Assembly: GCA_002722955.1 (NCBI GenBank)
Contig: PBMZ01000178.1
Coordinates: forward strand, 1 to 64,000
From: Planctomycetaceae bacterium
GTDB taxonomy: Bacteria; Planctomycetota; Planctomycetia; Planctomycetales; Planctomycetaceae
Reading direction: 5' to 3'
Length of the DNA: 64,000 nt
Below the pieces are notes generated by a model. The model was not told the origin of the DNA, ran no database searches, and saw only the letters and a list, made by a program, of their open reading frames with translations. Positions 25,725-37,083 of the stretch are shown one piece after another; position 1 is the first letter of the stretch; the number at the start of each line of letters is the position of its first letter. Both the position numbers and the translations under genes were made by a program.

Positions 25725-28700
25725 CTACTCAGCCGCTTCCTCGTCAGATTTCACCGCCGCGGGTTTCGTCTTCGCTTCGTGACCACTTGGCTTTTCAGTC
25801 GGCCGCTTGGGCGAGCAGTCGAGCCAGCGCCTCTTCCGAATCAGGCGCGACCGCCAGGGCATCGTCGTCATCGTCGTCCGTCGGTGGCTGCACGACGATA
25901 GTATCACTTGGAATGCCGTCATTCGAATCGCCATCGGTTGGAATTGTTGGGCCACCGGTGAAGTCCAAGGCCAACTCCAACTCGCCACCGGCGATGTTTC
26001 CGGCGACATTTTCCATCTGAACCGTGCCATCGGCGTTAACCATGGCCGCGGACACACTGAAGTCGCCGTTGCCGACGCCGGCCAGACTCAAGTTATAGGT
26101 ACCCTGAGATGCCTGCGGAATGATGATCAACTCAGTCGTGCCATCGCCCGAGTAGAACGAGGCCGGCCCCGTGAACACGAAGCTGCGAACGTCAGCAACG
26201 AGACTATCGAAGATCGGCTCAAGGCCTTGATAGGTCAACTGTGCATTGCCGAAGACGTTGACTGTTCCCGATGATTCGCTGATCAATATGTGCTCGACGA
26301 GCGAAAAGCTTCCGTCTTGCAATGCCAACGCATCGCCGTCACCTTCAGTCGGCGGTCCACCGTCATAAGCGATCGAGTTCGTGAAGTTGCCGTCCCCATG
26401 ATCGACGACCAACAAATCATTGCCGCCACGCAGATTGACAAGGATATCGCCACCAAACGCCGACAATTGAATTTGGACGGCCGAGGTCCCGTCGCCCGTG
26501 ACGTCACCGGATTCGAAGCCAAACGCGTCGATCGCCAAGCCCGTGAGTTCGCTGATCGTCAACGTCTCACGATCGGTCGCCAACAACACTACGTTGCTCG
26601 CGCCGCCGAAGCCAACATCGTCGATCACGATGTCGTTACCAACCAAGGTCACGGAAGTCGGCGATTCATCGTTCTGAATAGTGCCCAGCGCCGAGTCATC
26701 GGCTCCGCCGCCATCCAAAGTCACGCTGCGACCATTCGCGGCCAAAGTGTTGATCTCGACGTCCAAAGTCTCGTCAGCTTCGAACAGGTTGTCATCGATA
26801 ACATCTAGCGTGACCGTTTGAGTCGCTGATGCTGATCGATGCGGTATCGTCGTTCACGATCGTGCCAACGCCCGTGTCGTCGTCGATGATTACACGGCTC
26901 GTATCCGTAACTCCCTTGTACTTCGCGTCGGTCAGCTTGATTTCGAACGTCTCATCGTTCTCAACAATCAACTCGCCGATCACGTCGACCGTCACCGTCG
27001 ACGACAGCGTGCCGGCAGTGATCGTCACCAATTGATTCGTCACGTCATCGAAGTCGACGCCGCCACCAGTCGCGGTCACGCCCAGTGTCTTCGCGACAAC
27101 CGTGATGTCTTGCGAGGCAACGCGGCTCAACGAAACGTTGAAGGTAAACGTCGTCGTCCCGCTGTTGCCTTCCGCGAACGTTGTATTATCAACCGTCACG
27201 AGAGTCGCACCATCGTTCACGATCGTGCCAACACCAGTGCCGTCAGCGATCGTCACGCGGCTAGCATCCGTGTTGCCGTCGAACTTGGGATCGCTCAACA
27301 CAACTTCGAACGTCTCGTCATCTTCGACCAAGACGTCGGCATCGACGTTCACCGTCAGAGTCGTCGATTGACTACCCGCGGCAATCGTCAACGTTTGACC
27401 GATGACGTCGGCAAAGTCGACTCCACCACCTTGCGCTGATAACGACACCGTATTGGCGACAACAGTAATATCCTCGCTGGCAACGCGATCACTGCTCACC
27501 GTAAACGTCAATGCTCGACAACAATGCCCTCGGTGGCCTACAGGTTGAGGCCGTCGATGTTGATCTCATCGTCGCCGCCGAGACTCATGACTTTCACATC
27601 GCCGGTGAAGGCTGACAACGGGACAGTCACTGTGTTCGTGCCGCTTCCGGTTGCACCAGCAATCGCCGTGGTGATTAAGTTCACGGGATCAGTAATCGTG
27701 ACGTCGGTTGCATCGGCCGAGATCGTCAGTCGATCGTTGCTTGTCCCACCGTTAATATCGGTAATCAGCAAGTCATTGCCGCTCAGCGTAACTTCCGTCT
27801 CGATAACCTGATTCAAGAATACTGGGTTCTGGCCGGGACGATTCGCGATCACGATGTCCATTGCGCCGTCGTTGTTGACGTCGCCGACCGCTGCGTCTTG
27901 AGCCGATCCGGCAAAGTTCAGGCCACTGTTACTAAACGTGCCCGAACCGTTGTTCAAAAAGACTTGGCTTCCACCGCCATATTTCGCGATGACAGCATCG
28001 AAGTCGCCATCACCCTCGATGTCGGCCATCGTCACGCTATACGGAAAGCTGTTGGCATCCAGTGACTGGCCCGAATCGGAAAACGTTCCCGTGCCGTTGT
28101 TCGTCCAGACTTTGTCGGCTTGGCTGGTGTTTCCGATAAACGCATCCAAGTCGCCGTCGCCATCGATGTCGGATAGGCCGATCGATCGAGAATTGGACGA
28201 ACCAAATGATTGACTTGAAGTAAACGTTGTCGAGCCATCGTTTAGCAGTACTTCGTTAGCACCGGTAGTCACGACCAAGAAATCAAGATCACCATCACCG
28301 TCGAGATCACCAAACTGGCCGTCTCTGGTGTTCGAAATGGCAAGTGTCTGGCCAGCGGAGAATACACCTGTACCATCATTGATGAAAAAGGACATGCTGC
28401 CATTCGTCACGGCAATATCCAGATCACCATCGCCGTCAAGATCACCCAAATGATATGCGTTTCGGAATGAAGTGGCAGGAAGCGCCACGCCGCCGATGTT
28501 GCCTTCGACGAATCCGGGGGGTTGCGTTGCCGTCGTTGAGGAAAATCTTCGAGTTACCAATACGTAGGCCTTGCACGAAGTCGGTGTCACCATCGTTATC
28601 AAGGTCTGCAGCTTCAACGTTCCAGGTCAGCGTTGCTGCGCCGACCATCACCGGAACACTGAAGATGAGATTGCCATCGCCGTCGACTCCGTTGTTAAGA

Positions 28701-30784
28701 ATGTATTCCACTTGCGGTGAGTTATTGCCACCAAACAAGTAGTCAAGTTACCAGCGCCGTCGTTGAGGAAAACTTGCCCATTGCCGAAACGTTGCGAGAC
28801 AACGACATCAATGTCTCCGTCTCCTTTGAAGTCACCGACGGCCGTTTCCATCATTGATACCCCGACGCAACCTTGAACTGCCCACTAAGAAATCGAGATC
28901 ACCGTCGCCATCGATATCAGCCAGGGTGTAATTATTAGCGGCTCCATTAGGAGTATTCGCGGCCGCAACGAAAGTTCCCGACCCCGAAGGCGGTGTAATC
29001 GAAATCGCATAGTCTTCGACTTCATCATCGGCTGCTTCCCCCGTCGGGTCCAAATTCCCCGCAGTGCTCAAACGGAATCGGCCAATGACATTACCGGAAA
29101 GCGAACATGCCGGAACATCGAAGGTGACGGTGCTATCGCCAGTCGACACGGAAAGATCGTCGGCGATTTGCTCGCCATCACCAGAGAAGATGCCATCACC
29201 ATTGAAGTCAATCCAAGCATCCAGCTTACCGCTGCCACCCTGAACGTTGACGGTGATCGAGACATTTTGCTGACCAACTTGAATTGTTCCAAATGTCACA
29301 CCGTCTTCATCAGCGGTATTTGTAATGTCATCCGAGTCAGCATTGGCCGATGGAACTCCATTACCCTCAGCGTCACGAGTTATTCCGAGTGTCAATCCGG
29401 TGGGTACGTGGCGAGCGCCATCGTCACCGAGACTTGTCAAGGTCGGTCCATCGCCGAAGTCGAACAATTCAAGTTCATAAGCGCCGATATCAACCGTCGA
29501 GTTGACAATTCGAGGAAAGCCAGTGCCACGTTGATCTGTCGTCAACCCAGCATTGTTAGCCTCGGTGTTGCTACCCGCGTCAAGTGCGGGACTCCCAACT
29601 ACTAGCTCATGCGTCAATGTCGGGCAGCCGTTGTTGGCAAGCGTCGTATTCAGGATCGTGGAAGTCGTGATCGTGCCCGATCCGTTGTTGCCCACGATGT
29701 TGCCGTTGACACCGTCAGAAATTCCCCCCACCGATCCCGAATCGCCAATCACATTGTTAATTGGATTAACAATCTTGCTTGCCGATCCAGCGATGTCGTC
29801 TGCCGTCACCGCGCCGTTGACAAAATTGCCGGCGACGATCGTGTTTTGGATCGTTTGATTGTTGACATTGCCAACCTGCAGACCGCCACCTGCATTGCCA
29901 TCGTTGTCGCTGTCAGCGATGTTCCCAGTGATCGTGCTGCTCAGGATTGTTGACTCGCCGAGCAGATTGATTCCACCCGCATTACCGGCTGCCGAGTTTC
30001 CGGAGACAGTACTGTTGATCAGCGTCATTCGACCTCGTGCAAATATTCCGCCGGAGTTGCCGGTCGAAGTGTTGTTCGAGATCGTACTGTTCGTAATCGT
30101 GGAATCGGCCTCGAACAGAAGGATGCGCCGCCGTTATTCGACGTGTTGTTGGTGATGGTGCTGTTATTGATCATCAACGTTGCGCATGTAGATGCCGCCA
30201 CCAGTCACGCTGCCTTCGACCAACAAGTTGTTCAAGACGGCGATTTGCTCGATGCGCAGCCCGGCCCCTTGAGATTCATCGCCACCGGTCACGGTCATGT
30301 CAGAGATCGTGACGTTATCGGCCAAGATGTGAAACACGCGATCGATGCCGTTGGCATCAATGATCGTGCTGCTGCGGCCATTACCCGTGATAGTGAGCGC
30401 ATCGGTGATGTCTAGGTCACCTGTCGCCGCTGCATCTTCGCTCGTCCCAGCGATTGACAACGTAATGGTGTTGCCATTAATCGACGGATCAAACGAAATC
30501 GTATCCGCACCAGCCGTGTTGTTGGCGGCGACGATTGCTTCGCGCAGACTGATATTGCCATCCGTTCCAGGCGAGGCAATCAGGTTGGCAATGCTTGTCG
30601 TCACGCCGTCAATCGTGTCAGCGGTGGTGTCGACGGTGACCGCTGCCAATAGAGTACGGTCTTCGAGACGTTCCGCCTGTTCTGCCAACTTTCTTGTAGG
30701 GCGCCTCAGCTTTTGGCGCATGTTGGTCTGTGTGCGGATTCCAGCCCATCGTTTGAAACGGGCAAGCCACGCAGTAAAAAGCAT
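25725..30784 (-). pseudogene. Giant LEPR-XLL surface protein with beta-helix, GEVED, FG-GAP and Calx-beta domains, multiply frameshifted
   Basis: Joined frames give about 1,680 residues. The N-terminus has AEQAERLEDRTLLA, the planctomycete LEPR-XLL export signal. A CSLREA-type start (ISLREAIVAANNT) and polymorphic beta-helix repeats (STVSGNSAAGNAGG) follow. Next are a GEVED-type domain (DAWIDFNGDGIFSGDGEQ, DDEVEDYA), then many FG-GAP/VCBS repeats (GDLDGDGDLDFLV, DIDGDGDLDAFIGN). Calx-beta repeats (VEDDETFEVVLSD, VENDETFEIKLTD) and an acidic C-terminal tail close the protein. Frame changes fall near 30175, 30118, 28870, 28742, 28518, 27530, 26830 and 25800, with a TAG at 27538-27540. The domains are in the expected order, so one ancestral gene is likely. 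Confidence 0.8.
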
Positions 30785-31993
30785 CGAAAATATTCCCGAT
30801 GTTGCCGCTTGTGGCGCAGTGGTAGCCCGACAAGTACAGCACCCGTATCCTCTACTTGCTCAATGCAAAAAATCGCCAACCGGGAATCCCACCCCCGTTA
30901 ACGAAGCTTCATCGACCAAACCAGGTGTTGTGACTGATCCGACCACGTGACCCGAACGGTGTTCTGAGCAGTCCTTGTCACGACCGACCGGTTCAGTCTC
31001 GCAAAGATGGAAATAGCCCAGGAACAATTCATTAACAGAGTCTGTGACGAATTAGATTCCAACAACCGGTAACTTTAGACCGGGCTCCTGCCAGCTCGAA
31101 CATGAAGGCGGTTGTGGAATGATGGGTGAGCCTGCCTCAAAAAGAAGCAGACCCGTTCAACAACGATCGTTTATTGGATTTGCCACACAACGCGTGTCTT
31201 CTCCCAATGCCGTTTGTTCGAAACTCGCGCATCGACTAACGGACACCGTTGAACACTCGCTTGATGTTTGACCCAAAGACTTGAGGAACGTCGGGACGCC
31301 GTCACCAGAGAAGACGTCTGCTGTCAAACATGTTGCTGTATCTTGAGCTTCCGTTGTCTGTGCACCGGACAACGTCAACACAAAATGCAGCAGGGGGATA
31401 TGGCTGCACGATCGCTCGACCGGTCGTTGAATCCCCACCGCACCTAATGAGAGGAACTGCGGAAATGCTGGCCCAACCGCCATCTGTATGGCCTCCAACA
31501 AACGACGCTGCATGTCCGTCAATGTCGAGCGAAACTGGGCATGGCTCCTAGTTTATCTAACCGTAACCTCAGAAAAAACAATGGAATAGAAAAAAGGCAA
31601 CAATTAGGTAGAGGCTAACGCCACTGCAGATTTGACTGAAGAAGTGAATTTGAGGGTTGAAGTGACTGTCAGGGTTAACCCGACTCAGTAATTATAGCGC
31701 TCGGCATGCCAAAGTCACGGGGGACCGCAAGAATTTGCTGACAGCCGAAGCCAGTATTGGGGATAACATACCTGCTCTTTTCCTCGATACTGCCGGATTC
31801 AAAAAACTTTCTACCAGCAATCGTTGCGTATCAGATTCGTGCCCGACTAAATGTCCATTTCAGTCGTTGAACCGCGGCGATAGCCTCACATTACACCATG
31901 CTCAACTGCCACCAAGCTACGAGAATCTATAGAAGGAATTGTTAAGAGCACAAGCGGCACTGGTGGTCCAGACTAGGAGGAGAAACGCAACAA
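30785..31993. other. 1.2-kb gap with no convincing gene
   Basis: Both strands hold only short frames with poor protein character. The longest, leftward 31157-31522 (121 aa), is rich in Cys, Ser and Thr and has no recognised motif. The part from 31540 to 31720 is AT-rich and contains AAAAAACAATGGAATAG-like text, which could include promoter elements. I see no tRNA, CRISPR or transposon signature here. It may be decayed coding sequence upstream of the giant surface gene. Confidence 0.5.
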
Positions 31994-32881
31994 TTATGTG
32001 GACATGAAATCAAAGCCTAGGTCGAGTGACGGGGCCGAATGAGTAAGAGCCCCGATACTTATGCGGTCGACCCCAGTTCTGGCGACGTCGGCAACTCGTT
32101 CGAGTGACATGTTGCCCGACGCTTCGAGTTGCACGCTGGCAGCCAGCTCATCCCGGATCGACACGGCTTCGGCCATCGTCGGGCAATCCATGTTGTCCAG
32201 CAAAATCATGTCGGGACTGGCACTCAACACGGCTTTCAATTGTTCCAGCGAGTCCACTTCCACCTGAATGGGAATGCCAGGCGGCGTGTTCTCTCGAGCA
32301 CTCAACACAGCGTCAGCAAGTGAACGCTCCCGAGAACCCGACTCCCAACCAGCGATATGGTTGTCCTTGATCAAGACTCCGTCGAACAATCCAATCCGAT
32401 GATTCGTGCCGCCACCGGCCCTAACTGCGTACTTCTGAAGATGGCGCCAGCCGGGGATTGTTTTCCGAGTATCCAAGATCGCACAGTCACTGCCTGAAAC
32501 CGCGTCCACAAAGCGGCGAGTGAGTGTTGTCACACCACTGAGATGGGTCAAGAAATTCAAGCAAGTCCGTTCGGCCGTCAGCAGCGAGGCCAATCGCCCG
32601 CTGACTCGCGCGACTGCCTGACCGCTTTGCACTTTTGAGCCGTCTTCACACAAGGACGTCCAAGAAGCCGAGTCATCGACGTTTTTCAGCACCGTTTCCG
32701 CAACGGGAAGTCCGGCCACAACACCCTCTTCTCGAGCCGCGATCTCGATGACAGAATCTTGGCCGCCGGGGATCAACGCCTGAGTCGTTAAATCACCCAG
32801 ATCACCGAGATCTTCCATCAGAGCCAGCGCGACCAGCCGATCGGCTTCGTGCCGCTCACGAATCCCGAATTCTAGCGTCAT
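31994..32881 (-). CDS. nadC: Nicotinate-nucleotide pyrophosphorylase (carboxylating)
   Basis: 295 residues, full length. Catalyses quinolinate + PRPP to nicotinate mononucleotide, CO2 and pyrophosphate in de novo NAD synthesis. Diagnostic motifs: GDLTTQALIPGG (residues about 28-40), ERTCLNFLTHLSGVTTLT (about 104-121), DTRKTIPGWRHLQKYAVRAGG (about 138-158), DGVLIKDNHIAGWE (about 166-179) and VEVDSLEQLK near 210 with ILLDNM near 230. These include the quinolinate- and PRPP-binding Arg/Lys/His. It stands alone, without nadA or nadB in the window. Confidence 0.96.
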   Translation of the reverse strand: MTLEFGIRERHEADRLVALALMEDLGDLGDLTTQALIPGGQDSVIEIAAREEGVVAGLPVAETVLKNVDDSASWTSLCEDGSKVQSGQAVARVSGRLASLLTAERTCLNFLTHLSGVTTLTRRFVDAVSGSDCAILDTRKTIPGWRHLQKYAVRAGGGTNHRIGLFDGVLIKDNHIAGWESGSRERSLADAVLSARENTPPGIPIQVEVDSLEQLKAVLSASPDMILLDNMDCPTMAEAVSIRDELAASVQLEASGNMSLERVADVARTGVDRISIGALTHSAPSLDLGFDFMST

Positions 32882-32916
32882 ATCGCGACTCCTGATTGTT
32901 GCTGGTCAGAATTGAG

Positions 32917-32989
32917 CGTTGGAGTGCAGGCTTTAGCCGCCCAATAGGGCACTCGGCCAACACAGGCGCCTAAAGGCTGGACTCCAACG
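32917..32989. repeat. CGTTGGAGT...ACTCCAACG palindrome
   Basis: CGTTGGAGTGCAGGCTTTAG on the left pairs imperfectly with CTAAAGGCTGGACTCCAACG on the right. It lies upstream of nadC and resembles dispersed planctomycete elements. The rest of the 328-base gap up to 33209 has no recognisable gene. Confidence 0.65.
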
Positions 32990-33208
32990 CACGCAGGTTG
33001 GACCTTGCCATGATTCGGCGGAAAACACAAGCCAGCCCAAAGGACCACTACAAAGACGACAACCGTTGATACCGGTCAAATCCGAATCTTCGATAAAGTT
33101 CGCCACGACCTGACGTCGATGACGAAACCATCGGGTGCAATCCCCCATGCGCACGCGCCACGTGTGCTTTCGGGGCAAGAATGCACCGAGGAAGCCGTCA
33201 GTCGAACG

Positions 33209-34552
33209 ATGAGGCCACGAACGATGAGTCGACATTCCCTCTTGATCGCAATAATTGCGCAAACTCTATTCTCATCGTCACTTATGTCGCTCGAAGCCAA
33301 CGACGAGGCTGGCTGGGAACCCAGCTTGCCCTACCAACGGCACCCAGTGACTCAAAAGCCCGAGCGGAAGATCGTGGCAGAACACGAAGCCGCATCCGAA
33401 AGCGTCCTTGCGCCCGCAACGGACGAACCCAAATTCTTCGACGATGAAGGGATTCTCGCAAACGACGAAAGCGTCTAAATCGAGACCTTCGACTACAAGG
33501 AATTGGATGTAGACGATGTCCTAACCGCTTCAAACCAAACGGTTTCCGACTACGAATCCGATGCTGCCACCGAGTCAAATTGCGAAGGCGGCAGCTTCAC
33601 GGACGACTCATGTAGCGACGGAAAATGCCCGCTCTTGCCCAAACTGACTTGGCCGGCTCTCGATTTTCTCAATGATGGTACCGTCGATGGCTCATCGATG
33701 AATGGGGACGGCAGCAATGCATGGGACACGCTCGAGATCTTCATGGGGCTGCATGGAACGAAGCAACCTCGCGAATTGGGCCTTAACGCTCACATGGGCG
33801 GCCGATTCCACGTGAATTGGGGATTTCCAATCCTCGACGATTACGGATTCGGCGGCCAGATCGGTACTGCCTTGAATTACACCGACAACGCAGTCAAAGC
33901 CTTCGAACTACTGGAAAATGACAAGGGACGCCTTGAGAACTTCACGACAGTCGGTGTTTTCCAGAGAACCGAATGGGGCATCAACTGGGGTATTGCCTAC
34001 GATTTCTTGTTCCAAGAGTCGTTTGACGAGTTCACCTTGGGCCAATGGCGCGGCCGTGTCGGCTTGCAGTTGTCCGAGACCGACGAGTTCGGCGGCTACA
34101 TCACCTTTCATCCGAACGATGACACGGGAACATTCCGAGGACTTCGCAACTTCTTAGGTCTGACACCAAATCCGCGGTCGATTACCCTCGAGCCCATCAT
34201 TCAAGGCGGCTTCTTCTGGCGGCACACTTGGGATCATCAGGCCGAAACGACCACTTACATTGGTCTCGCCGAAGACCACAACGACAGCGTTTTCATCTTG
34301 GACGAGGGTAACGGAACGACCGAAAACCGCCTTGTCTTCGGTGCCGACGTGCACATTCCGCTCAACAACTACATCGCCATCTTCGGTGAGTCCAACTTCA
34401 TCACGCCTTCCGACTCAGGCACAGTCGACGCGACACTTGGATTCGCCATCTACCCCAACGGCGGCGCGTATGGAGCTCGGAAGAAGAAGTACGCTCCGTA
34501 CCAAACCTTGGGCAACAACCCGAGCATGTCGGTCGACTCGCGATTCCGTTAA
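33209..34552 (+). pseudogene. DUF6666-like outer-membrane protein interrupted by an in-frame TAA
   Basis: From MRPRTMSRHSLLIAIIAQ (signal peptide) the frame runs to TAA at 33476-33478, then continues in the same frame (IETFDYKELDVDDVL) to 34552, about 447 codons in all. The second part has the planctomycete porin-like pattern: beta-strand repeats such as GFGGQIGTALNYTD, VGVFQRTEWGINWGIAYDFL and SITLEPIIQGGFFWRHTWD, ending KYAPYQTLGNNPSMSVDSRFR. One C-to-T change of CAA would create the TAA. Without translation past the stop, the barrel would lose its signal peptide. An in-frame TTG at 33503 could start the second part but would have no signal. Confidence 0.75.
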
Positions 34553-34584
34553 GCCGCGAGTCTCGCTGATCAGGAGCCGCGACG

Positions 34585-34911
34585 ATGCCACTTTGTTCTC
34601 GACGACATGATAAACCGTGCTCGAATCAGCGAGCACGAGTCGGCATTCTATTGGTCGTCTTGGGGTGTTTGTGTTGTTTGCACTTTCTGTTTGAATCAAA
34701 CGGCCAATCAAACGATCCGTTTCGCGTTCACGACGTCGTGATCAAAATGGGAATGTCCTACCAGCACATCCTTCGTGAACTGGGCGAACCAATGGAACGA
34801 TTGGAGAATGACACGCAACTGGTCTACTTCGACGGCTGCTACAAGTACCTCCAATTCGAAAACGGATTGGACGCGGGAATCACGGGCTATTTCCGAAATT
34901 GCGGCTACTAA
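34585..34911 (+). CDS. Small secreted/anchored protein (108 aa), BamE-like pattern
   Basis: N-terminal basic region (SRRHDKPCSNQRAR) then a TM or signal helix (VGILLVVLGCLCCLHFLF). The remainder, VIKMGMSYQHILRELGEPME followed by LVYFDGCYKYLQFENG, resembles the SmpA/OmlA/BamE-like layout in which a helix precedes a short sheet describing a G-x-P turn. Two late cysteines (Cys in DGCYK and RNCGY) could form a disulfide. The gene follows the porin gene by 32 bases, suggesting co-transcription and perhaps an envelope role. Confidence 0.65.
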   Translation: MPLCSRRHDKPCSNQRARVGILLVVLGCLCCLHFLFESNGQSNDPFRVHDVVIKMGMSYQHILRELGEPMERLENDTQLVYFDGCYKYLQFENGLDAGITGYFRNCGY

Positions 34912-35147
34912 CTAAGCCGCACCTCACATTCGGGAACAATGCTGCTTACGACGTTCAAAACCGTTGAATTCCGAACCTCATGTTGTCGAAAATCAACATC
35001 ACCTCTTGCTCTGGCGCATTTGGCGCTCCATATTATTTTGTGAAGCTTCGCGCAGCTAATGGCTGATGTCATTCCAGCTGGCGATGCGTTTGCTTGGAAC
35101 TGCCATCTTTGCAGAACAAGCATTTTGGTTGCTCGAGGGAGATCATC

Positions 35148-35648
35148 GTGTCCAAAACCGGGTTGTTTTGCTCATCATTGCTACCGGCACTCGCCGCCGG
35201 AGGCCTATGTTACCTGATGGTGATGACGTTCCTCGACCGCACAGGCGTTATGAGCGTACCGCTGATGGTTATCGCTGGATTCACACTAGCCGCCAGTGCC
35301 ACAGTCGCCTTGTCACCGCTCGGCATCTTGATCTTCACACCCAAAACCGAAGCCTTAGCCACCGAAACAGTCACCGAAACCGACGAAGATGATGATGACC
35401 TAGACGATTTCGATGATGAAGACGGCGACGATGACGAGCCCGAAGGCTTCGGCGACGCGATTCCAGACGACTTCGACCCCAATGAACTTGCCGACGATGA
35501 CGACTTCGATGTCGAGGATGACATGGAAATCGACGAATTGGATCTCGACGATCAAGAGACCTTCGAACTCGACGGCGACGACTTCGACTTCGACGACGAC
35601 GACTTCGACTTCGACGACGACGAATTCGACGACGACGAATTCGAGTGA
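35148..35648 (+). CDS. Two-TM protein with a long Asp/Glu/Phe tail
   Basis: About 166 residues. GTG 35148 is preferred: GAGGGAG lies 7 bases upstream and it gives a clean start (MSKTGLFCSSLLPALAAGG). Two TM helices occupy residues about 8-25 and 34-60. From about 70 to the end the sequence is strongly acidic and becomes near-repetitive (DDDDFDFDDDEFDDDEFE). The DNA there is an imperfect tandem repeat of GAC/TTC codons. No family is recognised. The tail might bind cations or basic surfaces. It is convergent with thrC, 11 bases apart. Confidence 0.7.
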   Translation: MSKTGLFCSSLLPALAAGGLCYLMVMTFLDRTGVMSVPLMVIAGFTLAASATVALSPLGILIFTPKTEALATETVTETDEDDDDLDDFDDEDGDDDEPEGFGDAIPDDFDPNELADDDDFDVEDDMEIDELDLDDQETFELDGDDFDFDDDDFDFDDDEFDDDEFE

Positions 35649-35659
35649 TCTAAACTCGG

Positions 35660-36898
35660 CTAGATTTTATCCAACACCTCTGGGTCCGTATGATCCAATC
35701 GCGGCAATCCATCGGCGTTGAACAAGTGGTTGTATTTCAAACCGCCGCCAGTGTTGAACAACACGATCTTCTCATCTGGCTTGAGCCATCCGCTGTCGGC
35801 AAGTTTCTGTGCCGCTTTCCAAACCGCTCCGGCTTCGGGGCAAGCGTAGATGCCCTGTAACTTGGACATCTCGCTGACGCCTTCCATCAGTTCTTCGTCC
35901 GAGATGCGGATCGCTGTGCCGTTGGATTCGTTCAAGACTTTGATCATCAAGAAATCGCCGACGGCAATCGGAACTCGCAAACCGGATGCGCATGTTGACG
36001 CGTTCGGAAATAGCTCGGCATGTTGCTCGCCGCGTTCGAAGGCGCCGACGATGGGCGAACAATTCTCGGCTTGAACGACAACCATCCGCGGTCGGTCCGA
36101 GCCTATCCAGCCAAGGCGTTCCATTTCGTCGAACGCTTTCCACATGCCGATCAAACCCGTGCCGCCGCCAGTTGGATAAAAGATCACATCGGGCAAGCTA
36201 AGCTGCGTTTGCCCGAGTCGATCAGCCATGTCGAAAGCCAACTCGTAGCCCATCGTTTTCTTGCCTTCGATGCGGAACGGTTCTTTGAGAGTCGACAAAT
36301 CGAACCAACCGAATCGATCGCAGCCTTGCTTGACGAGCTTCCCGCAATCGCTGATCAGGCCGTTGACCAAATACACATCGGCGCCGCCAACGACCGACTC
36401 GATGATGTTCGCCGGAGGCGTATCGTCGGGCATGAAGAGTTTGCAGTTGACGCCCGCTTGAGCGGAATAAAACGTAGCCGCACCCGCCGCGTTGCCTGCC
36501 GATGGAGCCGCGACCGTCTTTACTCCCAGCGCGACAGCTCGCGTGATTGCCGCTGACATGCCGCGTGCTTTGAAGCTGCCAGTGGGATTGAAGGCCTCGT
36601 CCTTGACGTACAGGTTCGAGAAGACCTCGAACGGACCGCGTCGTTGGCAAGGTAACAACGGCGTCAGGCCCTCGCCCAAGCTGACGGCTTCGCTGACGTC
36701 GTTGACGGGCAAGACATCAGCAAATCGCCACATCGATCGTTCGGTCCGATTACGAACGGCGTCGGGAGTGAACGTTGATTTGATGGCGTCGTAGTCATAA
36801 CCAACCAGAAGCGGCTTGTGGCATTCGGTACAAAGGTTTTGAAGTTGGTCAACAGCATGCTCTGTGCCACACATGCCGCAGTTGAGTGAAGTATGCAC
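35660..36898 (-). CDS. thrC: Threonine synthase
   Basis: About 412 residues from GTG 36898. Converts O-phosphohomoserine to threonine with PLP. Motifs: an N-terminal zinc-ribbon-like CGMCG...CTECH, VSLGEGLTPLLPCQRRG (about 75-91), NPTGSFKARGMSAA with the PLP lysine (about 105-118), APSAGNAAGAATFYSAQAG (about 130-148), DVIFYPTGGGTGLIGMWKAF (about 239) and LFNTGGGLKYNH near the end. The open frame extends upstream to 37000, but that extension reads through the adjacent palindrome, so the GTG at the start of the Cys motif fits better. Confidence 0.92.
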   Translation of the reverse strand: MHTSLNCGMCGTEHAVDQLQNLCTECHKPLLVGYDYDAIKSTFTPDAVRNRTERSMWRFADVLPVNDVSEAVSLGEGLTPLLPCQRRGPFEVFSNLYVKDEAFNPTGSFKARGMSAAITRAVALGVKTVAAPSAGNAAGAATFYSAQAGVNCKLFMPDDTPPANIIESVVGGADVYLVNGLISDCGKLVKQGCDRFGWFDLSTLKEPFRIEGKKTMGYELAFDMADRLGQTQLSLPDVIFYPTGGGTGLIGMWKAFDEMERLGWIGSDRPRMVVVQAENCSPIVGAFERGEQHAELFPNASTCASGLRVPIAVGDFLMIKVLNESNGTAIRISDEELMEGVSEMSKLQGIYACPEAGAVWKAAQKLADSGWLKPDEKIVLFNTGGGLKYNHLFNADGLPRLDHTDPEVLDKI

Positions 36899-36941
36899 GA
36901 GTTGTTCTCTCTTGGTTGTGTGCCTGTGTTCGTATTTGATC

Positions 36942-37083
36942 TTTACCCCGAAGGGGTCCAACAACATAGCCCAGGGTAAGGGTGAAGTGGTTGTATGCAA
37001 AACTAACCCAGGGTGGCGGCTGAGTTCGTGTTACTCACTCAACCTTACCCTGGGCCTTGTTGTCAGACCCCTTCGGGGTGAAA
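36942..37083. repeat. ACCCCGAAGGGGT / CCCAGGGTAAGG palindromic element
   Basis: Left part TTTACCCCGAAGGGGTCC and CCCAGGGTAAGG pair with right part CCTTACCCTGGG and ACCCCTTCGGGGTGAAA, with a 60-base centre. Each end is itself a small palindrome (CCCCGAAGGGG, CCCCTTCGGGG). It sits upstream of thrC. The remaining bases to 37326 hold no recognised gene. Confidence 0.75.

Noticed and set aside
31157-31522. 121-aa leftward ORF as a real gene
   Set aside because: No recognisable motif, unusual Cys/Ser/Thr bias, no ribosome-binding site, and it lies in a gene-poor gap. It could be decayed coding sequence but cannot be supported.
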